This document shows, piece after piece, positions 32,472 to 41,140 of a DNA stretch of 64,000 nt (the first letter of the stretch is position 1; every line of letters begins with the position of its first letter). Made by a program: the position numbers and the translations under genes. The notes beneath the pieces were generated by a model. The model was given only the letters and a program-made list of their open reading frames with translations, was not told the DNA's origin and searched no databases. The stretch is from Synergistales bacterium. Its GTDB lineage: Bacteria > Synergistota > Synergistia > Synergistales > Aminithiophilaceae. The stretch covers positions 246,967-310,966 of the forward strand of contig JAHDQY010000009.1 in the NCBI GenBank assembly GCA_018433595.1, written 5' to 3'.

Positions 32472-34823
32472 TTATTCCTCGTCAAGCCGGGAAAGAATCT
32501 CTTCGGCTCGATCTTCATCGACGAGGATATCCCTTGGCTTGGAGCCTTCTTGGGGACCGACGATGCCCAGAGTCTCCATGGCGTCGACGAGACGGGCCGC
32601 TCGTGTGAACCCGACCCGAAGCTGTCGTTGCAGACGGCTTGCTGACGCGATGCCCGACTCCAGGACCGAGTATACGGCCTGGCGGATCATCGGATCTTCC
32701 AGCTGCGGATCGTTAGCGAATTCGCCGCCGTTGCTCTGTTCTTCAATCTCGATGTGTTCCGGCTCTCCAAAAAGACTGACGAGATAGCCGATAAGGGCGG
32801 AAATTCGGCTTTCGTCGATCCAAGGAGCCTGGATTCGTAAGGGCTTGGGGTAGCGAGGTGACAGAAAGAGCATGTCTCCTTTCCCCAAAAGCTTCTCAGC
32901 TCCGCTCACATCGAGGATCGTTCGGGAGTCGGCCTGTGAAGGGAGAGTGAAGGCCACCCGAGCCGGGATGTTCGCCTTGATCAGTCCCGTGATGACGTTC
33001 ACCGAAGGACGTTGGGTCGCCACCATGAGATGAATGCCTGTAGCCCGTGCCATCTGGGCGAGGCGGCAGATATAGTCTTCCACTTCTTTAGGTGAGGTCA
33101 TCATCAGATCCGCCAATTCATCGATGACGATGACAATATGTGAGAGTCGGTCCTTCGGGAGAGTCTTGGCATTATAACCTCTGAGATTTCGCACTCGGCT
33201 TCGAGCAAAGATCTCGTAGCGTCGTTCCATCTCCCGTATCGCCCAGGCCAAAGCCTGGACGGCTTTTTTGGGATCCACGATCGGTGGTGTCAACGTATGA
33301 GGAAGCCGTTCGTAAAAACTCATCTCGACACGTTTGGGGTCTACAAGAAGAAGACGCAGTTCCTCCGGCCGGCGTTTGCTGCACAGACCGAGAATGCAGC
33401 TGTTCACGAAGACGCTTTTGCCCGAGCCGGTCGTTCCGGCTACAAGTATGTGAGGTAAATCTTCAAGGCCGACGACGAGAGGTTTTCCGTCGACACCCTG
33501 TCCGAGAGGGAGCGGCAGCTCCGATTCGCCTTCATCAAATTGCGGGGATTCGATGACAGAACGCAGCAGAACGGGAACCCGTTTGGGATTCGGTATCTCG
33601 ATCCCGACGTAGGGTTTCCCCGGGATGGGAGCTTCGACACGAAGACTTGGAACGGCGAGAGCGACGGCGAGATCGTTGTTCAGGCTCGCGACGCGGCTTA
33701 CTTTGATGCCTGGGGCCAGCTGAAGGCGGAACTGAACGACCGTCGGTCCCACCACTTTTTCCGCCAGCTCGGCTTCGATTCCGAATTCGGCAAGAGTCTG
33801 GATGATCCTTTCTCCCTGCCTTCTGATAAGCTCCTGGTCAAGAGAATCGCCGACAGGTTCTTCGGAACCGAAAAAATCCAGAGGCGGTGGAAACTGTCCC
33901 ATCGGAGCCGCTTCGTCAAAAGATTCCGCAGGGAGATCCTCTTTCCTGAAAAGCTCTTGCAGATGATCCTCCCCGTCCGGTATCGCCTCCGCTTCCTCCT
34001 CCCCTTCCTCCTGGCCGATCAACTCTTGAGTTGCCGTCCGGAAGAAGTCCTCTCCGTCGTCAACAGCCAAATCCGCAGGCCGTTTCCTTCGGGTGACCTG
34101 CGTTGTGGGGAAAAGAGCCGGTCCTTCTTCCGACGGGTTTGATGACTCCGGCATCACCGTGTCGTCGGAAAGACCGTCGTTGCCCCCTCTCGCCGTATCG
34201 GGGTCTTTTGAAGAGATGATTTTCTTCAGACTCAGGCGATCCGCAAAGGAGTGCACTTTTTGAGGCAGGTTCCTGATTTTGAGGAGTACGCCGGGGCGAA
34301 AGAGAACCAGAGAGAGAAAAGCGACGAAAAGGCCGATTAACGTCGTTCCGAGAGGGCCAAGTGTTCGATAAAGAAATAATGTAAGCGCTGTTCCCCACAT
34401 CCCGGGATTCATCCATCTCCGCATCACCGGTGTTCCTGCAAGCCCCTTCAATCCCAACGCCAGAGAGGAGCAGAAGATCAGTGCCGCTGTCCCGAGAAAC
34501 TGAAAAAAAGGGCGATCCAATTTTCTGCGAAAGAGGCGTCCTGCCAGGATATAACCGAAGAAAAGCAGGGCGATCAGCGCAGCTCCGCCGAATTTGAACA
34601 AAATGACGCGAGAGACAGCGTAGCCTAAATTCCCCGTCCAGGGGGTCACGAGACTGGCCAGAAGGTAAAGATCGATTATCAACAGCATCAACGTCACCAG
34701 GTCAACAAGGACCGGTGACGACTCGCCCTGGTTTTGTCGGCGCAAGCGGCCTGGGGCTTTCTTCTTTGCCGTTGTTTCTTTCTCCTTTTTCTTCGTGAAA
34801 AAATTCCTCTGAAAAAAAGCCAT
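32472..34823 (-). CDS. ftsK: DNA translocase FtsK/SpoIIIE
   Basis: Septal double-strand DNA pump, 783 residues. Four membrane helices lie in the first 180 residues, then a Pro/Glu-rich linker, the motor with Walker A GTTGSGKS (about 463-470) and Walker B VIVIDELADLMM, and a C-terminal winged-helix gamma domain (about 720-783) that reads KOPS-type polarity sites. Starts 2 bases after tldD. This is the only FtsK homologue seen. Confidence 0.95.
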   Translation of the reverse strand: MAFFQRNFFTKKKEKETTAKKKAPGRLRRQNQGESSPVLVDLVTLMLLIIDLYLLASLVTPWTGNLGYAVSRVILFKFGGAALIALLFFGYILAGRLFRRKLDRPFFQFLGTAALIFCSSLALGLKGLAGTPVMRRWMNPGMWGTALTLFLYRTLGPLGTTLIGLFVAFLSLVLFRPGVLLKIRNLPQKVHSFADRLSLKKIISSKDPDTARGGNDGLSDDTVMPESSNPSEEGPALFPTTQVTRRKRPADLAVDDGEDFFRTATQELIGQEEGEEEAEAIPDGEDHLQELFRKEDLPAESFDEAAPMGQFPPPLDFFGSEEPVGDSLDQELIRRQGERIIQTLAEFGIEAELAEKVVGPTVVQFRLQLAPGIKVSRVASLNNDLAVALAVPSLRVEAPIPGKPYVGIEIPNPKRVPVLLRSVIESPQFDEGESELPLPLGQGVDGKPLVVGLEDLPHILVAGTTGSGKSVFVNSCILGLCSKRRPEELRLLLVDPKRVEMSFYERLPHTLTPPIVDPKKAVQALAWAIREMERRYEIFARSRVRNLRGYNAKTLPKDRLSHIVIVIDELADLMMTSPKEVEDYICRLAQMARATGIHLMVATQRPSVNVITGLIKANIPARVAFTLPSQADSRTILDVSGAEKLLGKGDMLFLSPRYPKPLRIQAPWIDESRISALIGYLVSLFGEPEHIEIEEQSNGGEFANDPQLEDPMIRQAVYSVLESGIASASRLQRQLRVGFTRAARLVDAMETLGIVGPQEGSKPRDILVDEDRAEEILSRLDEE

Positions 34824-34825
34824 CG

Positions 34826-36187
34826 TTACGTATCACTGCCTCCGACAACCAGACCGCCGATCAGAAGGGAGGGTTGACCATCAGTGACAGGTACGCTCTG
34901 CCCGCCTTTTCCGCAGAGGCCGGGCTCGAAATGAAGATCGGAGCCAACCGCTCGGATATCCCGTAGGGCTTGAGGGCCGTTCCCCGAAAGAAGGGCGCCT
35001 CTGACCGGTTGCGCAACTTGCCCCTTGTCGATCAGGTAGCCTTCGGTGATTTGGAAAACGAAATTACCCGTCGTAGGATCCACTTCTCCCCCCCCCATTT
35101 TGACGACAAGGAGACCTCGCTTGATGGAATCAATGAGAGACTCCGACCGATCTTTCCCTGGAAGGATGAACGTGTTGGACATCCTGGGCTGGGGTAGAGA
35201 ACGGTAGGACTGACGTCGGCCGTTGCCGGTCTTCGGAAGGTTCCCTCGATGCGACGTCTGAACGTCAGTCAAGAATCTTTTGAGGACGCCCTCCTCGATG
35301 AGGACTGTCCTTCCGGTTCTGAAGCCTTCATCATCACACCCATAGCTGCCGTAATGGCCGGGCAGGGTGGGATCATCGACAAGCGTTACGAGGGGGCTTG
35401 CCACTTTTTCGCCAAGGCTGTTGCGGTAGACGGAATAATCCTTCTGGACGATGTCCGCTTCCAGGCCATGGCCGCAGGCTTCGTGAATCATTGTGCCGCC
35501 AGCCTGGCCAGAAAGGATGACAGGCATCGTACCGGCGGGACATGGTGCAGCATCCAGCATCAGGAGAGCGCGCCTGAGAGCCGGAAGAACGACGTTCTCC
35601 GGTTGAAGCTCCTGACGGAAACGTTCCGGGGGCAGCTGTCGTGCCAAGACTTCGTATCCGGTCTGCAGCTCCCCTCCTCGCTCTACAATGACATTGACGG
35701 TGAAGTTGCCGTAGGATCGCTCGTCTTCAGCGGCCGTCCCTCCGGGGCCAAGAATGAGGATTCTTTTTCGAGACAGGCTGTAGCGCAGAGAAACCTGTCG
35801 AACGAGAGGGCTCTCTTTGCGAACGAGTTCATTCATTTCACGAAGAAAATCGGACTCGGGAGGTTCAATGGGTTCGAGAGGCCGAAGGAGCTTTTCTTGG
35901 GATGCCCCATTCCTCGCCAGAGAAAGGCCGGCCCTCTCCGCCACGGCACTCATTGCAGTAAAGGCTGTCGCTTCGTCTTTGCCGGCAAGATAAGCGAAAA
36001 GAGAGTTTTCCCCCCGTAGAAGCCTGCAGGAAAGTCCTTCCGCAGCTGAAGAGGTGACCTCTTCCAGGGTGCCATCATCAAAATGAAGGCTGTGGGAGAC
36101 ACCGCTCTGTATGTAGAGATCACCGTGGTAGATATCGCCTCCGACAAGGCTGTCCAACGCCTCCTGAAGTCGTGAGTAGAGTTCCAT
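34826..36187 (-). CDS. tldD: TldD-family metalloprotease
   Basis: 453 residues. Zinc-protease motif HEACGH at 235-240 (HExxxH type of TldD) and the C-terminal GGGEVDPTTGNFVFQITEGY. TldD works with TldE (PmbA) in cleaving unfolded or ribosomally made peptides; no TldE gene is in this window, although it may lie elsewhere. ATG 36187 follows aaggagg; the much longer upstream frame is noise over the GTPase gene. Confidence 0.9.
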   Translation of the reverse strand: MELYSRLQEALDSLVGGDIYHGDLYIQSGVSHSLHFDDGTLEEVTSSAAEGLSCRLLRGENSLFAYLAGKDEATAFTAMSAVAERAGLSLARNGASQEKLLRPLEPIEPPESDFLREMNELVRKESPLVRQVSLRYSLSRKRILILGPGGTAAEDERSYGNFTVNVIVERGGELQTGYEVLARQLPPERFRQELQPENVVLPALRRALLMLDAAPCPAGTMPVILSGQAGGTMIHEACGHGLEADIVQKDYSVYRNSLGEKVASPLVTLVDDPTLPGHYGSYGCDDEGFRTGRTVLIEEGVLKRFLTDVQTSHRGNLPKTGNGRRQSYRSLPQPRMSNTFILPGKDRSESLIDSIKRGLLVVKMGGGEVDPTTGNFVFQITEGYLIDKGQVAQPVRGALLSGNGPQALRDIRAVGSDLHFEPGLCGKGGQSVPVTDGQPSLLIGGLVVGGSDT

Positions 36188-36213
36188 GGCAATGTGGCCT
36201 CCTTGCTGAAGCG

Positions 36214-37356
36214 TTAGCGTCTTCGAGAGTTGCGCCGGATGGGAAAGGGCTCTACCAGCCATCGGCGTCGTTCCGGCATCAGACCCTTCGGTAGAAGGAG
36301 TGAAAAAGTCGCTTCTCCCTGACAGCAGGACAACCACCCGCAGCCTGGAATAACGAGGTCCTCTCCTTTTTCCAGAGAAAGTACTGTCTCTTGGAAAGGA
36401 TAGGAACCCTTCAGAGTGGCGAGACAGGAGGAACAGGGAACGCTCAGCATCGTTCCGGCGTGTTGCTCCGACAAGTCCGCCTCTCGGCCGGCCTTGGTAC
36501 GATGAAGAGTGACCTCGGAGGAAGTGAAAGCCGTCAGCTTGACCCACTCCTTATCGCCGCAGCTCCTGATACGGGCGTAAGCCAAGCCTCCGAACATCAG
36601 CGATTGATCGGGGTGGAGGATAAATGTCTTTCGGCTCAACTTGTGGTTGGGGACAAGCCGCGCCAGGCATTGGGGGCAGAGTCGGGAAATCCAGAAGTTA
36701 CCGAGACTCAGGCCCGGCGAATCAATAAGAACCCCTTCATCGCCCATGTCGATGCTGATGAAATCCAGAGTCGTTCCGGGCAGTGGAAAGACCGCCGGAG
36801 CTGTTGCTTGGCGGCTTATCCCCCCGATAAAGGTGCTTTTGCCGGAATTGGTGGCACCCATGATCAGGAGGCGGTATCCTTTGCCGAACAGCTTGGGTAG
36901 CCGCGAGCGAAGGCTGAAAAGCGCCTTCCTATCGAAAAGAGAAAGAGCGATGGTCCGCTTTGGCGAAAGATCCCATTCGCTGGAAACCCATCTTGAAAGC
37001 GCTTCCGGCGTCATCCAGCGGCTAAAAAGATCGGCCTTGGTAATGACGGCGATAAAAGGCAGTTGAAGGTCTTGAGCCAGCACGAGGGCGCGACGGGAAA
37101 ATTCCAGAGCCGTCGGATCGACGAGCAACACCGTTCCCGTCGCTTCCCGGGCCACTGGTTTCAGGGATGCGATGAGACTCCCATCGTTAAGGGAGGCTTT
37201 CTCTACCTGTCCATAATGAATCAGCCGGAAACAGCGACGGCAGACTGCCCCCTCCTTCCCCTCGGCCGATGGGGGAAGGAAGCCTGGAGACTCGGGAGCG
37301 TCCTTTTGAAAAGGAGTCCCGCAGCCGGGGCAGCGGTTCGGTTTTATTTCATCCAA
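36214..37356 (-). CDS. YqeH-like circularly permuted GTPase
   Basis: N-terminal zinc finger (CPGC and CRRC), then G-motifs in permuted order: ITKADL (G4) comes before the P-loop GATNSGKSTF (G1), PGTT and DSPG (G3). This is the YqeH/RsgA-like order; YqeH acts in 30S assembly. A C-terminal part with extra CPQC and CSSC pairs follows. The start is probably TTG 37356 with gaggagg upstream; TTG 37383 is possible. Family level is firm, the exact role is inferred. Confidence 0.82.
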   Translation of the reverse strand: MDEIKPNRCPGCGTPFQKDAPESPGFLPPSAEGKEGAVCRRCFRLIHYGQVEKASLNDGSLIASLKPVAREATGTVLLVDPTALEFSRRALVLAQDLQLPFIAVITKADLFSRWMTPEALSRWVSSEWDLSPKRTIALSLFDRKALFSLRSRLPKLFGKGYRLLIMGATNSGKSTFIGGISRQATAPAVFPLPGTTLDFISIDMGDEGVLIDSPGLSLGNFWISRLCPQCLARLVPNHKLSRKTFILHPDQSLMFGGLAYARIRSCGDKEWVKLTAFTSSEVTLHRTKAGREADLSEQHAGTMLSVPCSSCLATLKGSYPFQETVLSLEKGEDLVIPGCGWLSCCQGEATFSLLLPKGLMPERRRWLVEPFPIRRNSRRR

Positions 37357-37388
37357 GAAAAGAGCCTCCTCGTGGGATCCCAAAACTA

Positions 37389-38351
37389 CTAATTCCTCTG
37401 TGCCTCGAGATGTTCCTTGTAGGTTTTTGTGAAAACATGGCTGCCGTCCCCTTTCGCCACAAAGAAAAGAAAATCTGATTCGACTGGAGCAAGGGCCCCC
37501 TTCCAGGAAGAACGGCTCGGCAAGGAGATCGGGTGTGGCGGCAAGCCGCGGTGGAGATAGGTATTGAAGGGGGAATCGATCTTCAGGTCCTCGAGAGAGA
37601 GGCGGGAAAGGTGCCGCCCTTCGCTCTTCCAGGCGAAAACGACAGTGGCACAGGATTGCAGGGCCATGCCTTTTCTGATCCGGTTGAGAAAGACCGATGC
37701 GGCGAGGGGGCGCTCTTCATCAAAGCGAATTTCCTTTTCGATGATGGAGGCAAGAATTCCTCTCCGGCGAAGCTCCTCAGGAGACAACACCGATGTCCCA
37801 ACCCTTTGAGTCCAGAGCTTGGAGGCCTGAGAGATCAGCTGCTCCTTTTCATCCTCTCCCGGAACGATCTGGTACGTTTCAGGCAAAAGGAAAACGATGC
37901 GGTCGATCGCATCCTTCGGAAGGTGTGAGCGTAGGTCCTGAGGAAAAAGATCATCCCTTTCGAGGTAAGGCAGCAAGTGAGCCAGCTCATCGGCGTCAAG
38001 GCCAGGTATAAGCGTGACCTGAAGCTGTTCGGCTTCAGAGGAAGCAAGCTGACGGGCCACTTCCCAGGGGGTCCCCCGCCGTATCCGGTAGAGCCCCGGC
38101 TTGAGCTTGCGATCGATGCCCATTTTGGCCATCCATCGGGCCAGGACATGAGCATTGCTGACGAAGCCCTGACGCTCCAATTCACGTGCGGCTTCAAAGG
38201 CGGTGACACCTAGAGAAATGCGCGCCTCCTCCACTTCGCCTGTCCCGAGAGGGATGGAATCGACAAGGCGCGGCAAGAGGAAAAAAAGAAGAGCAACATA
38301 AGAGGCGACAGCTCCAACAAACGCCATGATGCAGAAAACGCGCTTCCGCAT
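37389..38351 (-). CDS. mltG: Endolytic murein transglycosylase MltG
   Basis: YceG family: one N-terminal membrane helix (about 8-28), a LysM-like subdomain, and the catalytic domain with SIIEKEIR (catalytic Glu), LQSCATVVF and SPFNTYLHRGLPPHPI, near the usual LQSDPTV and SPYNTY motifs. It cuts nascent glycan and sets strand length. ATG 38351 after ggaggatcttt gives 320 residues. Opens the mltG-GTPase-tldD-ftsK-thiN run. Confidence 0.92.
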   Translation of the reverse strand: MRKRVFCIMAFVGAVASYVALLFFLLPRLVDSIPLGTGEVEEARISLGVTAFEAARELERQGFVSNAHVLARWMAKMGIDRKLKPGLYRIRRGTPWEVARQLASSEAEQLQVTLIPGLDADELAHLLPYLERDDLFPQDLRSHLPKDAIDRIVFLLPETYQIVPGEDEKEQLISQASKLWTQRVGTSVLSPEELRRRGILASIIEKEIRFDEERPLAASVFLNRIRKGMALQSCATVVFAWKSEGRHLSRLSLEDLKIDSPFNTYLHRGLPPHPISLPSRSSWKGALAPVESDFLFFVAKGDGSHVFTKTYKEHLEAQRN

Positions 38352-38407
38352 AAAGATCCTCCGGTTTTGAAATCCACCAATCAACAAGAGGCCTGAAAGA
38401 CAAACTC

Positions 38408-38413
38408 ATTATA
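38408..38413 (-). promoter_or_regulatory. candidate promoter -10 for mltG operon
   Basis: Perfect TATAAT on the minus strand, 57 bases upstream of the mltG start. At 17 bases the -35 is TGGCTT, weak. Confidence 0.45.
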
Positions 38414-38483
38414 GTGGGAAAGGGAGATCAAAGCCAGGTAGCCTGTCGGTACTCGAGAGCTCAGGTCTGGGCAAGTTTTCCGA

Positions 38484-38534
38484 AAAAATCGACTGCCTCG
38501 TGGAAACGGCTACAGCCGTTTCCACGAGGCAGTC
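38484..38534 (-). terminator. intrinsic terminator of hutH operon
   Basis: Perfect 20-base inverted repeat (38491-38510 and 38515-38534) with a 4-base loop TACA. On the minus strand the stem is followed by a run of six T. It lies 31 bases past the hutH stop. The strongest terminator in the window. Confidence 0.88.
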
Positions 38535-38564
38535 AGACCGGTTGAATCTCGTTGTCTGGAGAGA

Positions 38565-40100
38565 TCAGGCCAAGGGACCGACGGCCTCCTCTACTGCAGC
38601 GACCAGGGTGCCACTGCCGACGAGAGACAAGGCCCTGTCAATGAGGGGATAGAGGAAAACGTCTTCCTTGACGTGGGGAATCGCCTCTCGAATTCTGTCA
38701 TGAGCAACGGATGTCCCTTTGCCGGGCTTGAGGGGATGGGAAAAATCAATCCCCTGTGCAGCAGCAAGAAGCTCGATGGCGAGAGCCTTCTTGGCGTTCT
38801 CAAGAATCAGCTGTCCCTTTTTCGAGGCGTGGAATCCCATGGAGACGTGGTCTTCCTGGTTCGCCGATGTGGGGATCGAATCCACTGAAGCCGGGTGGGC
38901 CAGAATCTTGTTTTCCGACACTACGGCGGCGGCAACGTACTGAGGGATCATGAACCCGCTGTTGACCCCGCTGTTTTCGACAAGGAAGGGGGGGAGACCG
39001 GAGAGTTTATGGTCGACGAGGCGTGCCGTCCGCCTTTCAGAGATGTTGGCGATCTCAGCCATGGCAATCCCGAAGAAGTCCATCGCAAGGGCGATGGGCT
39101 GGCCGTGGAAATTGCCTCCGCTGATGACGTCCTCGTCGGAGGGGAAAATGATGGGGTTGTCGGTAACGGAATTGATCTCGATTTCAATCTTCTGGCTGAC
39201 ATAATCGATAGCGTCGCGGCTGGCGCCGTGAACTTGCGGCATGCAGCGGAGCGAATAGGCATCCTGGACGCGATCTTTCTTGTAGGTTTCGACAATCCGG
39301 CTTCCCTCGATAAGCTTGCGGATGTTGGCCGCCACATTTTTCTGCCCGACATGAGGGCGAAGTTCGTGGGTCCTGGCATCAAATGCATAGGGGACTCCGT
39401 GAAGAGCTTCAATGGAGAGGGCGCCGACGATATCAGCCAGTTTCAAAAGCTTCTTGGCATCATAAAGGGCCAGGACGGCCAGGCCTGTCAGTGCTGCCGT
39501 ACCGTTGTTGAGAGCAAGGCCTTCCTTGGGACCCAGGCGTATCGGTTCGAGTCCGGCCTCTTTCATCGCCGCCAAGGCTTCCATGCGCTTTCCGTTGAAG
39601 AAGACTTCGCCGAAACCGAGCATGGCAACGGCCAGATGCGAAAGGGGGCAAAGGTCACCGCTGGCTCCCACCGACCCTTGATCGGGGATAACGGGGTGGA
39701 TCCCCAGATTAAGGAAATTGACGAGTTGCGTCAGCGCGGGAAGACCGATGCCCGAGAAACCCCGGATCAGCGTGTTGATCCGAAGGAGCATGATGGCACG
39801 TACCGTTTCCTCCGGCAAGGGAGAACCGACACCGCAGGCGTGGCTTTTCAGGAGATTTTCCTGCAGCTGCTGGCTTTGATCGGGAGAAATCGTCACGGAG
39901 GCAAGATCTCCGAAGCCGGTGGTGATCCCGTAGATGACCCGCCCCGAATCGACCCAGCGCCGGACCATAGATGATCCGCGCTCGACAAAGCTCACAGCGG
40001 CAGGGTCCAGAGAAACCTGGTATCCCTTGCGGGCTACGTTGACAACGTCTTGCACGGTAAGCGAATGACCATTGAGTTTCAAGATCGGCTGTTCCAACAC
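38565..40100 (-). CDS. hutH: Histidine ammonia-lyase
   Basis: Removes ammonia from histidine to give urocanate, first step of histidine degradation. The MIO prosthetic group forms from Ala-Ser-Gly at 146-148 (GSVGASGDLCPLSHLA). Other family marks are YGITTGFG, GNFHGQP and the QEDHVSMG loop. 511 residues. The start is GTG 40100 or TTG 40097 after gggaggt; the longer frame to 40181 is rejected. hutU, hutI and hutG are absent here. It follows the radical SAM gene by 38 bases and shares its terminator. Confidence 0.95.
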   Translation of the reverse strand: MLEQPILKLNGHSLTVQDVVNVARKGYQVSLDPAAVSFVERGSSMVRRWVDSGRVIYGITTGFGDLASVTISPDQSQQLQENLLKSHACGVGSPLPEETVRAIMLLRINTLIRGFSGIGLPALTQLVNFLNLGIHPVIPDQGSVGASGDLCPLSHLAVAMLGFGEVFFNGKRMEALAAMKEAGLEPIRLGPKEGLALNNGTAALTGLAVLALYDAKKLLKLADIVGALSIEALHGVPYAFDARTHELRPHVGQKNVAANIRKLIEGSRIVETYKKDRVQDAYSLRCMPQVHGASRDAIDYVSQKIEIEINSVTDNPIIFPSDEDVISGGNFHGQPIALAMDFFGIAMAEIANISERRTARLVDHKLSGLPPFLVENSGVNSGFMIPQYVAAAVVSENKILAHPASVDSIPTSANQEDHVSMGFHASKKGQLILENAKKALAIELLAAAQGIDFSHPLKPGKGTSVAHDRIREAIPHVKEDVFLYPLIDRALSLVGSGTLVAAVEEAVGPLA

Positions 40101-40138
40101 CTTTACCTCCCGGGCTACGAAATGTCGGCACAACGACG

Positions 40139-41140
40139 TCACACGACGATGACATCCGATTGAGTGCCGCAGCGAAGACACTTTCCTAATGTGTCTAATT
40201 CCATCGCTACAACATTATACTCTTCCCTTACGACGATGTCATGTCCACAGTGAAGGCAGCGCGTTTTTTCCTGTTTTTGCAAATTGCCGAGATAGACCCG
40301 TTGAAGTTCTTCTTTCGCTATGGCGGCAAAGCGCTTCATCCGCTCGATGTCCGTCGGCGGAGCGTGCCAGAGGTGGCGAGGAAAGTAGCGGGTGATGTGA
40401 AGGGGAACAGCCCTATCGAGCGATGCGATCCAGTGAACCAATTGTCGGAACTCGCCTTCTTCCGAAAGTCCCGGTACAAGAAGGTGCGTCACTTCGACGT
40501 GACAGTGTTGCCCCAAAAGGGTTTCGATAAAATCCAACGTCGGTTTCAAATGTCCTCCCAGACGCTGGTAGCCGTCCTCGGAGAAGGCCTTCAAGTCGAC
40601 GTTGGCGGCGTCAATCAGAGGTGCCAGCAGAGCCGCAGGTGCCAAGGAGATCTGTCCGTTGGTCACCATGACAACGGCAATGCCCCGGCTTCGGAGCTCG
40701 CGTGCCGCATCAAGGATGAACTCATACCAGACAATGGGTTCATTGTAGGTAAAGGCGACGGCCCGAAGTTTTTCCTTTTCCGTTTCTTCGGCAACCTGCT
40801 CCGGAGTGATTTCCTCTCCGGGAGGAGATCCACGCCACAAGGCCAGTTCGTGATTTTGGCAAAAGGGGCAGGAGAGATTGCACCCTCCCGTGCCCAGAGA
40901 AAGGATCCTGGTTCCAGGTCTCCAATGGTAGAGCGGTTTTTTTTCAACGGGATCGACGGCAAGACTGAGAAAGGTTCGATCGGTAAGAGAGACGAGGCCC
41001 GTCGGAGATTTGTGGTGTCGGACGCCGCAAAGCCCCACGTTGCCTGTCTCGAGGAGACAGGCATGAGGACAGAGGAGGCACCGGATCTTGTCAGCTTCGT
41101 AACGCCACCAGAGGGCCGGTCGAACAGGCCGGGTTGTCAT
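40139..41140 (-). CDS. amrS: AmmeMemoRadiSam system radical SAM enzyme (AmrS)
   Basis: 333 residues. Radical SAM motif CxxxCxxC at C87, C91 and C94 (CNLSCPFC), an N-terminal Cys-rich region (CLLCPHAC, GLCG) and a C-terminal pair CLHCGH and CLRCG that may bind metal. It matches the PflA-like member of the AmmeMemoRadiSam trio, whose reaction is not established. ATG 41140 overlaps the upstream fusion gene as ATGA. The substrate could be the partner protein, by analogy to glycyl-radical activases, but this is inference. Confidence 0.88.
   Translation of the reverse strand: MTTRPVRPALWWRYEADKIRCLLCPHACLLETGNVGLCGVRHHKSPTGLVSLTDRTFLSLAVDPVEKKPLYHWRPGTRILSLGTGGCNLSCPFCQNHELALWRGSPPGEEITPEQVAEETEKEKLRAVAFTYNEPIVWYEFILDAARELRSRGIAVVMVTNGQISLAPAALLAPLIDAANVDLKAFSEDGYQRLGGHLKPTLDFIETLLGQHCHVEVTHLLVPGLSEEGEFRQLVHWIASLDRAVPLHITRYFPRHLWHAPPTDIERMKRFAAIAKEELQRVYLGNLQKQEKTRCLHCGHDIVVREEYNVVAMELDTLGKCLRCGTQSDVIVV

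Noticed and set aside
31707..32645. Open frame (312 residues) on plus opposite thiN and ftsK
   Set aside because: Covers the thiamine pyrophosphokinase motifs in antisense and crosses two genes; a shadow.
38491..38534. Perfect 20-base inverted repeat considered as IS end or protein-binding site
   Set aside because: It directly follows hutH and has a T-run on the minus strand; no transposase or second copy is seen, so it is a terminator.
38895..39974. Long open frame (359 residues) on plus opposite hutH
   Set aside because: It lies within hutH, which carries intact MIO and family motifs, and its sequence shows no family pattern.
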